Shown: positions 50,572-62,602, counted from the stretch's first letter. The stretch: 64,000 nt of DNA from Mycobacterium sp. (GCF_002863225.1 NZ_PKEK01000073.1:1-64000); one strand, 5' to 3'. Notes: a model not told the origin generated them from the sequence alone. Translations and numbers: made by a program.

Positions 50572-51147
50572 ATGGGTGCCGCGGGTGACGCCGCCACCGG
50601 CCGCGAATTGATGTCGGCGGCCGATGTGGCTCGCACTATTTCGCGTATCGCGCATCAGATCATCGAAAAGACCGCCCTCGACGGCGCCGACGCGCCTCGG
50701 GTGGTCTTGCTGGGAATCCCTACCCGCGGTGTGACTCTGGCCGACCGGCTCGCGGCGAACATCGCCGAATTCTCCGGGGCTGAGATCCCGCACGGCGCGC
50801 TCGACATCACTCTCTACCGCGACGACCTGATGACCAAGCCGCCGCGGCCGCTGGAGAACACCTCGATTCCGACCGGCGGTATCGACGACGCGCTGGTGAT
50901 CCTCGTCGACGACGTGCTGTACTCCGGCCGCTCGGTCCGCTCGGCGCTGGACGCGTTGCGCGATGTCGGCCGGCCGCGGGCGGTGCAGCTGGCCGTGCTG
51001 GTCGACCGCGGCCACCGCGAATTGCCGCTGCGCGCCGACTATGTCGGCAAGAACGTGCCGACCTCGCGGACCGAGAACGTGCACGTCCAGCTGGCCGAGC
51101 AGGACGGTCGCGACGCGGTCGTCATCTCCCGGGAGGACGCGCCATGA
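50572..51147 (+). CDS. pyrR: Bifunctional pyr operon regulator / uracil phosphoribosyltransferase
   Basis: 191 aa. The PRPP loop LVDDVLYSGRSVRSAL, LLGIPTRGVTLADRLA and LDITLYRDDL mark PyrR, which binds pyr mRNA when UMP is high. ATG 50572 is supported by AAGGAGG 12 nt upstream. The first 13 residues are an extension; ATG 50611 would start directly at MSAADVARTI. First gene of the pyrimidine operon, overlapping pyrB by 4 nt. Confidence 0.96.
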   Translation: MGAAGDAATGRELMSAADVARTISRIAHQIIEKTALDGADAPRVVLLGIPTRGVTLADRLAANIAEFSGAEIPHGALDITLYRDDLMTKPPRPLENTSIPTGGIDDALVILVDDVLYSGRSVRSALDALRDVGRPRAVQLAVLVDRGHRELPLRADYVGKNVPTSRTENVHVQLAEQDGRDAVVISREDAP

Positions 51148-52118
51148 CCCGGCACCTGCTGGCCGCCGGTGATCTGTCCCGCGACGAGGCCACCGCGATC
51201 CTCGACGACGCCGACCGCTTCGCGCAGGCGCTGGTCGGCCGTGAGGTGCGCAAGCTGCCGACACTGCGCGGTCGCACGGTGATCACGATGTTCTACGAAA
51301 ACTCCACCCGCACCCGGGTGTCCTTCGAAGTCGCCGGCAAGTGGATGAGCGCCGATGTGATCAACGTCAGCGCCGCCGGATCGTCGGTCGGCAAGGGCGA
51401 ATCCCTGCGCGATACCGCGCTGACCCTGCGCGCCGCCGGCGCCGACGCGCTGATCATTCGGCACCCGGCTTCCGGTGCGGCACACCAGCTTGCGCACTGG
51501 ACGGCCGGCGCGGACGACAGCGGACCCGCGGTGATCAACGCCGGTGACGGAACACACGAGCACCCCACCCAGGCGTTGCTCGACGCCCTGACCGTCCGGC
51601 AGCGACTCGGCGGCATCGAGGGCCGTCGCATCGTGATCGTCGGCGACATCCTGCACAGTCGGGTGGCCCGCTCCAACGTCATGCTGCTGCACACCCTGGG
51701 GGCCGAGGTCGTACTCGTCGCGCCGCCGACGCTGTTGCCGGTCGGCGTCACCGACTGGCCGGTGACGGTGTCACACGACCTGGATGCGGAACTGCCGGCC
51801 GCCGACGCGGTGCTGATGCTGCGGGTCCAGGCCGAGCGGATGAACGGCGGCTTCTTTCCTTCCACGCGCGAGTACTCGGTGCGCTACGGGCTGTCCGACC
51901 GGCGGCAGTCGATGCTTCCCGGTCACGCGATCGTGCTGCACCCCGGGCCGATGCTGCGCGGCATGGAAATCTCGTCGTCGGTGGCAGACTCGTCGCAATC
52001 GGCTGTGCTGCAACAGGTCTCCAACGGAGTCCACGTTCGGATGGCAGTGTTGTTCCATCTGCTGGTCGGCACCGATTCGGCCGCCGCGGGGCTCTCCGGC
52101 AAAGGGGTGATGGCATGA
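51144..52118 (+). CDS. pyrB: Aspartate carbamoyltransferase catalytic subunit
   Basis: 324 aa. ENSTRTRVSFEVAGKWMSADVIN is the carbamoyl phosphate site; STR-T-R and the later DALIIRHPASGAAHQLA, GDGTHEHPTQALLDALT and HPGPMLRGMEIS are the aspartate-side motifs. No regulatory PyrI chain is encoded nearby, so it acts as a trimer with PyrC. Overlaps pyrR and pyrC by ATGA. Confidence 0.97.
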   Translation: MTRHLLAAGDLSRDEATAILDDADRFAQALVGREVRKLPTLRGRTVITMFYENSTRTRVSFEVAGKWMSADVINVSAAGSSVGKGESLRDTALTLRAAGADALIIRHPASGAAHQLAHWTAGADDSGPAVINAGDGTHEHPTQALLDALTVRQRLGGIEGRRIVIVGDILHSRVARSNVMLLHTLGAEVVLVAPPTLLPVGVTDWPVTVSHDLDAELPAADAVLMLRVQAERMNGGFFPSTREYSVRYGLSDRRQSMLPGHAIVLHPGPMLRGMEISSSVADSSQSAVLQQVSNGVHVRMAVLFHLLVGTDSAAAGLSGKGVMA

Positions 52119-53419
52119 GCGTCGTGCTGCGTGGCGTGCGGCTCTACGGCGAGGGAGACCCGGTCGACGTGCTGGTAGCCGACGGCCAGATCGCGGAGAT
52201 CGGCTCGGGGCTGGCGAAGTCCGGAGGATTTCCAGAAGACACAGACGTCATCGATGCCACCGGCCAGGTGCTACTGCCCGGCTTCGTGGATTTGCACACC
52301 CATCTGCGTGAGCCCGGCCGCGAATATGCCGAGAACATCGAAACAGGTTCGGCCGCAGCCGCTCTCGGTGGCTTCACTGCCGTGTTCGCGATGGCGAACA
52401 CCAACCCGGTCGCCGACAGCCCGGTGGTCACCGATCACGTGTGGCATCGCGGGCAGCAGGTCGGCCTGGTCGACGTCCATCCGGTGGGCGCCGTCACCGT
52501 CGGGCTGGCCGGAAAAGAGCTCACCGAGATGGGCATGATGGCCGCCGGAGCGGCCCAGGTTCGGATGTTCTCCGACGACGGCAAATGCGTCGATGACCCG
52601 TTGATCATGCGCCGCGCACTGGAATACGCCACCGGCCTTGGTGTGCTGATCGCTCAGCACGCCGAGGAGCCACGACTGACCGTCGGCGCGGTGGCGCACG
52701 AGGGTCCCACCGCGGCGAAGTTGGGACTGTCCGGTTGGCCCAGGGCCGCCGAAGAGTCGATCGTGGCCCGCGACGCCTTGCTGGCCCGCGATGCCGGCGC
52801 CCGCGTGCACATTTGTCACGCCTCCACCGCCGGCACCGTCGAGATCGTCAAATGGGCTAAGGCGCAAGGTATCTCAATCACGGCCGAAGTGACGCCGCAT
52901 CACCTGCTGCTCGACGACAGCCGACTGGCCAGCTACGACGGCGTGAATCGGGTCAACCCGCCGTTGCGTGAGGCCGCCGACGCGGTCGCGTTGCGGCAGG
53001 CGCTGGCCGACGGTGTGATCGACTGCGTGGCCACCGATCATGCCCCGCACGCCGAGCACGAGAAGTGCGTCGAGTTCGCCGCCGCTCTGCCGGGGATGCT
53101 CGGCCTGCAGACCGCGCTGTCGGCGGTGGTGCAGGCGATGGTGGTCCCCGGCCTGCTCACCTGGCGCGGTGTCGCGACGGTGATGAGCGAAAACCCGGCT
53201 CGCATAGCAGGTTTGCCCGACCAGGGCCGGCCGCTGGAGATCGGGGAGCCGGCCAACCTGACCGTCGTCGACCCGGACGCCACCTGGACCGTCACCGGTG
53301 CCGAATTCGCCAGCCGGTCGGCCAACACTCCCTACGAGACGATGACACTGCCGGCCACCGTGACCGCAACCCTGCTGCGCGGGAAGATCACCGCGCGCGA
53401 CGGAAAGAGCCCGGCATGA
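52115..53419 (+). CDS. pyrC: Dihydroorotase
   Basis: 434 aa amidohydrolase, class I type. DLHTHLREPGREYAE carries the metal-binding H-x-H; HICHASTAGTVE and VTPHHLLLDD provide further histidines; CVATDHAPHAEHEK the catalytic Asp. Closes carbamoyl aspartate to dihydroorotate. The stop overlaps a 13-codon mini-ORF rather than the next protein directly. Confidence 0.97.
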   Translation: MSVVLRGVRLYGEGDPVDVLVADGQIAEIGSGLAKSGGFPEDTDVIDATGQVLLPGFVDLHTHLREPGREYAENIETGSAAAALGGFTAVFAMANTNPVADSPVVTDHVWHRGQQVGLVDVHPVGAVTVGLAGKELTEMGMMAAGAAQVRMFSDDGKCVDDPLIMRRALEYATGLGVLIAQHAEEPRLTVGAVAHEGPTAAKLGLSGWPRAAEESIVARDALLARDAGARVHICHASTAGTVEIVKWAKAQGISITAEVTPHHLLLDDSRLASYDGVNRVNPPLREAADAVALRQALADGVIDCVATDHAPHAEHEKCVEFAAALPGMLGLQTALSAVVQAMVVPGLLTWRGVATVMSENPARIAGLPDQGRPLEIGEPANLTVVDPDATWTVTGAEFASRSANTPYETMTLPATVTATLLRGKITARDGKSPA

Positions 53420-53457
53420 ACCGCGCCGGCGGTCCCGGTGAGGAGCGGCGCTCATGA
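53416..53457 (+). other. Mini-ORF 1 between pyrC and the Rv1382-like gene
   Basis: ATG 53416 overlaps the pyrC stop (ATGA) and opens a 13-codon frame, MNRAGGPGEERRS. It contains GGTGAGGAG just before its own end, which is the ribosome-binding site of the next frame. Its sequence is repeated in mini-ORF 2. Whether the peptide matters or only its translation is unknown. Confidence 0.35.
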
Positions 53458-53507
53458 ATCGCGCCGGCGACAATGCGGGTGGTCCCGGTGAGGAGCGGCG
53501 CCCATGA
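53454..53507 (+). other. Mini-ORF 2, tandem copy of mini-ORF 1
   Basis: ATG 53454 overlaps the mini-ORF 1 stop and encodes a 17-residue peptide beginning MNRAG and ending GGPGEERRP, nearly the same as mini-ORF 1 plus a 4-residue insertion. Its stop overlaps the real gene's ATG 53504. The DNA repeat unit is 38 bp against 50 bp, with the shared core ending GTGAGGAGCGGCGC. Confidence 0.35.
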
Positions 53508-54016
53508 ACCAGGGGACCTGGGTCGCATCGCTGATCATGGCCGGGGTGGTCGTGCTGGTGATCGCGTTCATCATCCAGCTGATGTTGCGCGGCTGGCGTA
53601 AGCGTGCGGAGCGCCAGACCGAGTTGATCGGGACCCTGCCGGAGATCCCGGGTCAGGTCGGACCGGCGGCGATCACCACTCCCGGTGTTTACGTCGGTTG
53701 CACGATGGCGCCGGCCTGGAGCCAACGGATCACCGTCGGTGACCTCGGCTACCGCAGCAAGGCCGTGCTGACCCGCCACCCCGAAGGAATTCTGGTGGAG
53801 CGCACCCGCGCACAACCGATCTGGATCCCGACCGAGTCGATCTCCGGAATCCGGACTGAGCATGTGATCGCCGGGAAGGTCGCCGCCCGCGACGGAATCC
53901 TGGCGATCCGGTGGCGACTGCCGTCAGGCGTCAAGATCGACACTGGATTTCGCGCCGACAACCGCGACGAATACAAGGGGTGGCTGCAGAGTTGGCCGGA
54001 AGGAGTCGCGCCGTGA
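53504..54016 (+). CDS. Membrane-anchored protein of the pyr operon (Rv1382-like)
   Basis: 170 aa. One transmembrane helix (about 9-29) near the N-terminus, then a basic cytoplasmic stretch and a soluble beta-rich domain of about 110 residues with a PH-like pattern. No catalytic motif. It lies between pyrC and carA with overlapping starts on both sides; the position is conserved in mycobacteria, but no role in pyrimidine synthesis is established. Confidence 0.82.
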   Translation: MNQGTWVASLIMAGVVVLVIAFIIQLMLRGWRKRAERQTELIGTLPEIPGQVGPAAITTPGVYVGCTMAPAWSQRITVGDLGYRSKAVLTRHPEGILVERTRAQPIWIPTESISGIRTEHVIAGKVAARDGILAIRWRLPSGVKIDTGFRADNRDEYKGWLQSWPEGVAP

Positions 54017-55128
54017 AGGCGATGCTGGTTCTTGATGACGGTCGGACTTTCACCGGAACGGCGTTCGGTGCAGTTGGCCAAACACTTGGCGAGGCAGTCT
54101 TTTCCACTGCCATGTCCGGATATCAGGAGACGCTGACCGACCCCAGCTACCACCGACAGATCGTGGTGGCGACCGCACCGCAGATCGGCAACACCGGTTG
54201 GAACAGCGAGGACGCCGAAAGCCGCGGCGACAAGATCTGGGTCGCCGGTTACGCGGTCCGCGACCCGTCTCCGCGGGTGTCGAACTGGCGCGCCACCGGA
54301 ACTCTGGAAGACGAACTGACCCGCCAGAACATCGTCGGGATCGCCGGCATCGACACCCGCGCGGTGGTCCGGCACCTGCGCAGCCGTGGATCGATGAAGG
54401 CGGGTGTGTTCTCCGGTGAAGCGCTGGCCTCGCCAGAGGAGTTGACCGAGCGGGTCCGCGGGCAGCAGCCGATGCTGGGTGCCGACCTGGCCGGTCAGGT
54501 CAGCACCCCCGATGCCTACTTCGTGGAATCCGAAGGGCCGCAGCGGTTCACCGTCGCGGCAATCGATCTCGGCATCAAGACCAACACACCGCGCAACTTC
54601 GCCCGCCGCGGCGTACGAACCCGCGTGTTGCCCTCGTCGGCGACCTTCGACCAGATCGCCGAACTCAAGCCCGACGGTGTCTTCCTGTCCAACGGCCCGG
54701 GTGACCCCGCGACCGCCGACCACATCGTCGCGGTGACGCGCGAAGTGCTCGGTGCCGGAATCCCGTTGTTCGGGATCTGTTTCGGCAACCAGATCCTGGG
54801 CCGCGCACTCGGCCTGTCGACCTACAAGATGACCTTCGGTCACCGGGGCATCAACATCCCGGTGCTGGACCATGCGACCGGACGGGTCGCGGTCACCGCC
54901 CAGAACCACGGGTTCGCGCTGGAAGGGGAGGCGGGCCAGCGCTTCGACACCCCGTTCGGTGCCGCGGTGGTCAGCCATACCTGCGCCAACGACGGGGTTG
55001 TCGAAGGTGTCAAACTGGTTGACGGTCGGGCCTTTTCGGTGCAGTACCACCCGGAGGCCGCGGCCGGTCCGCACGATGCGGAGTACTTGTTCGACCAATT
55101 CGTCGATTTGATGGGCGGTCACCAATGA
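54013..55128 (+). CDS. carA: Carbamoyl-phosphate synthase small (glutaminase) subunit
   Basis: 371 aa. N-terminal CarA domain, then a class I glutamine amidotransferase with nucleophile Cys in FGICFGNQILG and the His/Glu pair in QYHPEAAAGPHDA. It releases ammonia from glutamine for CarB. GTG 54013 overlaps the upstream stop (GTGA); ATG 54022 is also in frame. Carbamoyl phosphate feeds both UMP and arginine. Confidence 0.96.
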   Translation: MKAMLVLDDGRTFTGTAFGAVGQTLGEAVFSTAMSGYQETLTDPSYHRQIVVATAPQIGNTGWNSEDAESRGDKIWVAGYAVRDPSPRVSNWRATGTLEDELTRQNIVGIAGIDTRAVVRHLRSRGSMKAGVFSGEALASPEELTERVRGQQPMLGADLAGQVSTPDAYFVESEGPQRFTVAAIDLGIKTNTPRNFARRGVRTRVLPSSATFDQIAELKPDGVFLSNGPGDPATADHIVAVTREVLGAGIPLFGICFGNQILGRALGLSTYKMTFGHRGINIPVLDHATGRVAVTAQNHGFALEGEAGQRFDTPFGAAVVSHTCANDGVVEGVKLVDGRAFSVQYHPEAAAGPHDAEYLFDQFVDLMGGHQ

Positions 55129-55221
55129 GCGCCACCCCGGCGAGGGTGCGTGTCGGTACACCGACACGCCGTCACAGCTGCACAACGGTGCATGCTCGCG
55201 CCCTGATTGGAGAGGCAAGGA

Positions 55222-55238
<17 letters not shown>
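55125..55238 (+). other. 37-codon ORF between carA and carB
   Basis: ATG 55125 overlaps the carA stop and runs 37 codons, ending inside carB at 55238. The peptide is basic and Thr/Arg-rich, with no recognised motif. It spans the hairpin at 55148-55169. It may simply couple translation of carB to carA; conservation would be needed to call it a gene. Confidence 0.3.
55148..55169 (+). repeat. Perfect hairpin in the carA-carB spacer
   Basis: GCGTGTCGG-TACA-CCGACACGC: 9-bp GC-rich stem with a tetraloop, 53 nt before the carB start. No U-tract, so not a classical terminator; it could be an RNA processing or stability element within the operon. Confidence 0.6.
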
Positions 55239-58569
<3,331 letters not shown>

Positions 58570-58571
58570 TC

Positions 58572-59387
58572 ATGCCCGGGTTCGGCGCCCGGCTGGCCGA
58601 CGCGATATCCCGGCGCGGGCCGTTGTGTCTGGGTATCGACCCGCATCCCGAACTGCTGCAGGCGTGGGGTCTGCCGGTCAGCGCCGGCGGCCTGGCCGAG
58701 TTCTCCGACATCTGCGTCGCGGCCTACGCCGATTTCGCCGTCGTCAAACCCCAGGTGGCGTTCTTCGAGACCTACGGCGCCGCGGGCTACGCCGTGCTGG
58801 AGCGCACCATCGCCGCCTTGCGTGCGGCGGGCGTGCTGGTGCTGGCCGACGCCAAGCGTGGCGACATCGGATCGACCATGGCGGCTTACGCGGCGGCCTG
58901 GACCGGCGACTCGCCGCTGTCGTCCGACGCGGTCACCGCCTCGCCGTATCTGGGCTTCGGCTCGTTGCAGCCGCTGCTGGACAGCGCCGCAGCGGGCGGC
59001 ACCGGGGTGTTCGTCCTGGCGGCGACGTCCAACCCGGAGGGCGCCGGCGTGCAGCGCGCGGAGATCGGCGGCGTCTCGGTGGCGCAGTCGATCGTCGACC
59101 ACGCCGCCGCCAGCAACCGGGCCCTGGGCTCCGGCACCGTGGGCGTCGTGGTCGGAGCCACCTTGACCGCGGTGCCCGACGTCAGCGGGCTCGACGGCCC
59201 GGTCCTGGTACCCGGTGTCGGCTTCCAGGGTGGGCGGCCTGATGCCCTCAGCGGCCTCGGTGGGGCCGTTTCCGGGCAGCTGTTGCCCGCGGTGTCGCGG
59301 GAGGTGCTGCGGGACGGTCCGGACGTGGCAGCCGTTCGCGCGGCCGGTGAGCGCATGCGCGACGCGGTGGCTCACCTGGCTCGCTGA
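58572..59387 (+). CDS. pyrF: Orotidine 5'-phosphate decarboxylase (type 2)
   Basis: 271 aa. LGIDPHPELLQAWGL at the start and the catalytic LADAKRGDIGSTMAAY with the Lys-Asp pair; GGTGVFVLAATSNPEG and VLVPGVGFQGG follow. This is the longer type 2 form common in actinobacteria. Starts 2 nt after the carB stop and is the last gene of the operon. In M. tuberculosis a PE/PPE pair follows; here there is only a 431-nt spacer. Confidence 0.95.
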   Translation: MPGFGARLADAISRRGPLCLGIDPHPELLQAWGLPVSAGGLAEFSDICVAAYADFAVVKPQVAFFETYGAAGYAVLERTIAALRAAGVLVLADAKRGDIGSTMAAYAAAWTGDSPLSSDAVTASPYLGFGSLQPLLDSAAAGGTGVFVLAATSNPEGAGVQRAEIGGVSVAQSIVDHAAASNRALGSGTVGVVVGATLTAVPDVSGLDGPVLVPGVGFQGGRPDALSGLGGAVSGQLLPAVSREVLRDGPDVAAVRAAGERMRDAVAHLAR

Positions 59388-59818
59388 ACCGGTTGGGGCG
59401 ATCTACGACACGACGTCGTTCACTTTCGAGCCCCGGTCCAGGTGTGCGGCGACACGCGCGACACGCCGCGACGATCGCGATCCGGCCAGAATTCGCTTTT
59501 CGCCCGGTCTCGAGTGGATCGGGCGGTGGGCTTCGCGATCACCCAGCGGCACTGCCTGCTGTGGCAAAAGTGCAGGTGAAAGCAATTTTGCCACGGTGGA
59601 GGGGATCGCCCGAGCGCGGTGAAGGCCCGGTCGGCGGACCCTGTGCCGAGCACCCTGGAGGTGCGTTCTCGACGCCATAAGCTGCGTCTTTGTAGCTTCA
59701 ACCAGGGGGGCGGGTTAGATTTCGTCTGAAGGCGTGGGTACGGTCGTCACCGCTGGCTGGACTACCTGGCCGAGACAAACAAAGATCGATATTTGTTGCT
59801 GATTGATACGGAGGAATC
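59388..59818. other. Intergenic region pyrF-mihF
   Basis: 431 nt without a convincing gene. It holds an inverted repeat at 59561-59594 and presumably the mihF promoter. A minus-strand reading frame (59403-59678) lacks any motif. Direct repeats or mobile-element ends are not seen. Confidence 0.6.
59561..59594. repeat. Inverted repeat GTGGCAAAA / TTTTGCCAC
   Basis: Perfect 9-bp arms separated by 16 nt, in the middle of the pyrF-mihF spacer and 225 nt before mihF. The arms end in A/T runs, so the transcript could fold as a terminator-like hairpin for the pyr operon (174 nt after its stop). Confidence 0.5.
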
Positions 59819-60136
59819 GTGGCCCTTCCCCAGTTGACCGACGAGCAGCGCGCGGCAGCGTTGGAGAAGGCTGCCGCCGCACGTCGAGCGCGAGCCGAGC
59901 TCAAAGACCGGCTGAAGCGTGGCGGCACCAATCTCAAGCAGGTGCTCAAGGATGCCGAGACCGACGAGGTCTTGGGCAAGATGAAAGTTTCCGCGCTGCT
60001 GGAGGCATTGCCGAAGGTGGGCAAGGTCAAGGCGCAGGAAATCATGACCGAGCTGGAAATCGCCCCGACCCGCCGCCTGCGCGGTCTCGGCGACCGTCAG
60101 CGCAAGGCCCTGCTGGAAAAGTTCGACTTTTCTTAA
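59819..60136 (+). CDS. mihF: Integration host factor, mycobacterial type
   Basis: 105 aa basic helical protein: LTDEQRAAALEKAAAARRARAELKDRLKRG followed by KMKVSALLEALPKVGKVKAQEIMTEL, a helix-two-turn-helix DNA-binding fold, ending RKALLEKFDFS. It is the essential nucleoid-associated IHF of mycobacteria, unrelated to E. coli HU/IHF. GTG 59819 with GGAGG 3 nt upstream. The spacing to gmk is 109 nt. Confidence 0.97.
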   Translation: MALPQLTDEQRAAALEKAAAARRARAELKDRLKRGGTNLKQVLKDAETDEVLGKMKVSALLEALPKVGKVKAQEIMTELEIAPTRRLRGLGDRQRKALLEKFDFS

Positions 60137-60245
60137 GCCCGGCGACGATGCAGGCCGTCAGGCCTGGCCAGGCGTCGGACGGTTGGGTGATTCGACGACC
60201 GTCCGCACGGCCTGAGGGAGAGCCGGGCATCTTCCGGGAGAGTCG

Positions 60246-60842
60246 TTGATCACCGACGGGGGACCGGTCGGCACGGGACGAGTGATCGTGCTGTCCGGTC
60301 CGTCCGCGGTGGGCAAGTCAACATTGGTCCGCTGCCTTCGCGAGCGGATACCAGATCTGCATTTCAGCGTTTCGGCGACCACCCGGGCTCCTCGGCCTGG
60401 TGAGGTCGACGGCGTCGACTATCACTTCGTGTCGCAGGACCGCTTCCAGGACCTGATCGACAGTGGTTCCCTGCTCGAATGGGCTGAAATTCACGGCGGT
60501 CTGCACCGGTCCGGCACGGTGGCCGCCCCGGTCCGTGCGGCGGTGAGCGCCGGGCACCCGGTCCTGATCGAGGTCGACTTGGCCGGCGCCCGCGCGGTCA
60601 AACTGGCTATGCCCGAGGCGATCTCCGTGTTCGTCGCCCCGCCCAGCTGGGAGGCGCTGGAGGCCCGGCTGATCGGCCGCGGCACCGAGACACCCGAGGT
60701 GATCGAGCGTCGACTGGCCACCGCCCGCACCGAATTGGCGGCTCAGCACGACTTCGACGAAGTGGTCGTGAATCGTCAATTGGAAACAGCGTGCTCAGAA
60801 TTGGTATCATTGCTGGTCGGACCCGCGCCGCAGACGGCGTGA
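60246..60842 (+). CDS. gmk: Guanylate kinase
   Basis: 198 aa. P-loop GPSAVGKST; FSVSATTRAPRPGEVDGVDYHF is the GMP-binding motif; VLIEVDLAGARAVK the helical core. It phosphorylates GMP to GDP. The start is a TTG at 60246 with GGGAGAG 4-5 nt upstream; M. tuberculosis Gmk has an extra N-terminal tail, so the exact start is uncertain. Precedes rpoZ in the same direction. Confidence 0.94.
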   Translation: MITDGGPVGTGRVIVLSGPSAVGKSTLVRCLRERIPDLHFSVSATTRAPRPGEVDGVDYHFVSQDRFQDLIDSGSLLEWAEIHGGLHRSGTVAAPVRAAVSAGHPVLIEVDLAGARAVKLAMPEAISVFVAPPSWEALEARLIGRGTETPEVIERRLATARTELAAQHDFDEVVVNRQLETACSELVSLLVGPAPQTA

Positions 60843-60906
60843 TCTTCCAACCGGACTCGATTCGAGAATTTTCGCAGATCGCTATATGCCGCCAGGAGAA
60901 TATTTA

Positions 60907-61233
60907 GTGAGTAGCTCGCAGACCGACGCTTCGTTAGCCGCCGTCCCAGACCAGTTCGACCCGTCAGCCGGTGGGATCGGCGCGTACGACACGCCGCTGG
61001 GTATCACCAACCCGCCCATCGACGAGCTGCTGGCGCGGGTATCGAGCAAGTACGCCCTGGTGATCTACGCCGCCAAGCGCGCCCGCCAGATCAACGACTA
61101 CTACAACCAGCTGGGCGAGGGCATCCTCGAGTATGTCGGCCCGCTGGTCGAGCCGGGCTTGCAGGAGAAGCCGCTGTCGATCGCCATGCGCGAGATCCAC
61201 AGCGACCTGCTCGAGCACACCGAAGGCGAGTAG
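60907..61233 (+). CDS. rpoZ: RNA polymerase omega subunit
   Basis: 108 aa. NPPIDELLARVSSKYALVIYAAKRARQINDYYNQL is the conserved omega core, and EKPLSIAMREIHSDLLEHTEGE the C-terminus. It supports assembly of the beta' subunit. GTG 60907 has AGGAGAA 8 nt upstream; the disordered N-terminus is typical of mycobacteria. Immediately precedes coaBC. Confidence 0.97.
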   Translation: MSSSQTDASLAAVPDQFDPSAGGIGAYDTPLGITNPPIDELLARVSSKYALVIYAAKRARQINDYYNQLGEGILEYVGPLVEPGLQEKPLSIAMREIHSDLLEHTEGE

Positions 61234-61254
61234 CGGGATCGGGGCGGGCCTGCT

Positions 61255-62544
61255 GTGACCGGCTCAGGGAGCCCGACGGGCGAGCCGACGGACCGTAAGC
61301 GGATCGTCGTCGGCGTCGCCGGGGGCATCGCCGCGTACAAGGCCGCCACCGTCGTTCGTCAACTCACCGAGGCCGGCCACCAGGTTCGCGTCATCCCCAC
61401 CGAGTCCGCGCTGAAATTCGTCGGCGCCGCGACTTTCGAAGCGCTGTCCGGCCAGCCGGTGCAGACCGGGGTGTTCGACAACGTTGCGCAGGTGCCGCAC
61501 GTCACGATCGGGCAAGCCGCCGACCTCGTCGTCATCGCCCCGGCCACCGCGGACCTGTTGGCCCGGGCCACCCACGGCCGTGCCGACGACCTGCTGACCG
61601 CAACGCTGCTGACCGCACGATGTCCGGTGCTGTTCGCCCCGGCCATGCACACCGAGATGTGGCAGCACCCCGCCACCGTCGACAACGTCGCCACGCTCCG
61701 CCGCCGCGGTGCGATCGTGCTCGAACCGGCGTCCGGCCGGCTGACGGGGGAGGACAGCGGTGCGGGCCGGCTGCCCGAAGCCGGAGAGATCACCACCTTC
61801 GCGAAGCTGCTGTTGGACCGTCACGACGCCATGCCCTACGACCTGGCCGGCGTCAAACTCCTGGTGACCGCCGGTGGCACCCGCGAGCCGATCGACCCCG
61901 TCCGCTTCATCGGCAACCGCAGCTCGGGCAAGCAGGGTTATGCGCTGGCCCGGGTCGCCGCCCAGCGCGGCGCTGAAGTCACTTTGATCGCCGGGCACAC
62001 GGCCGGGCTGATCGACCCGGCCGGCGTCGACGTCGTGCACATCAGCACCGCGCAGCAACTGCGTGACGCGGTGTCCAAACACGCGCCCGACTTCCACGTC
62101 CTGGCGATGGCGGCAGCGGTCGCCGATTTCCGCCCCACCCATGTCGCAACCGCGAAGATTAAAAAGGTCGCCTCCGACGACTCGGCGCCGCGAATCGACC
62201 TGATTCGCAACGACGACGTGCTCGCGGCGACCGTACAGGCGCGCAGCGCGGGCCAGCTGCCGAACATGCGGGCCATCGTCGGCTTCGCAGCCGAGACCGG
62301 CGACGCCAACGGTGACGTGCTGTTTCATGCGCGGGCCAAGTTGCGGCGCAAGGGATGCGACCTTCTGGTCGTCAACGCGGTCGGCGACGGCAAGGCCTTC
62401 GAGGTGGACAACAACGACGGCTGGCTGCTGGCGGCCGACGGAACCGAGTCGGCGCTGCAACCCGGGTCGAAGACTTTGATGGCCAGCCGTATCGTTGACG
62501 CGATCGCCACGTTCCTGCAGCGGGGTGCCGAGGAAGCCACCTAG
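61255..62544 (+). CDS. coaBC: Bifunctional phosphopantothenoylcysteine decarboxylase / synthetase
   Basis: 429 aa. The N-terminal FMN-binding CoaC domain starts KRIVVGVAGGIAAYKAA, with the PAMHTEMW active-site segment (the E. coli motif is P-x-M-N-x-x-M-W; His here, as in mycobacteria). The C-terminal CoaB domain has LVTAGGTREPIDPVRFIGNRSSGKQG and TAKIKK. Makes phosphopantetheine for CoA. GTG 61255 lies 21 nt after rpoZ. Confidence 0.96.
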   Translation: MTGSGSPTGEPTDRKRIVVGVAGGIAAYKAATVVRQLTEAGHQVRVIPTESALKFVGAATFEALSGQPVQTGVFDNVAQVPHVTIGQAADLVVIAPATADLLARATHGRADDLLTATLLTARCPVLFAPAMHTEMWQHPATVDNVATLRRRGAIVLEPASGRLTGEDSGAGRLPEAGEITTFAKLLLDRHDAMPYDLAGVKLLVTAGGTREPIDPVRFIGNRSSGKQGYALARVAAQRGAEVTLIAGHTAGLIDPAGVDVVHISTAQQLRDAVSKHAPDFHVLAMAAAVADFRPTHVATAKIKKVASDDSAPRIDLIRNDDVLAATVQARSAGQLPNMRAIVGFAAETGDANGDVLFHARAKLRRKGCDLLVVNAVGDGKAFEVDNNDGWLLAADGTESALQPGSKTLMASRIVDAIATFLQRGAEEAT

Positions 62545-62602
62545 ACGCGACGCGGCTTCTGATGCGCCACGGATCGGTCGGTAACATGTACCAGCCTGGC
62601 GA

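Noticed and set aside
59403..59678. 91-codon minus-strand ORF in the pyrF-mihF spacer
   Set aside because: Arg/His-rich with no motif or ribosome-binding site; likely a chance frame.
61630..61665. His instead of Asn in the CoaC active-site motif PAMHTEMW
   Set aside because: Differs from E. coli Dfp, but I recall the same residue in other mycobacterial CoaBC proteins, so it is probably a lineage feature and not a defect.
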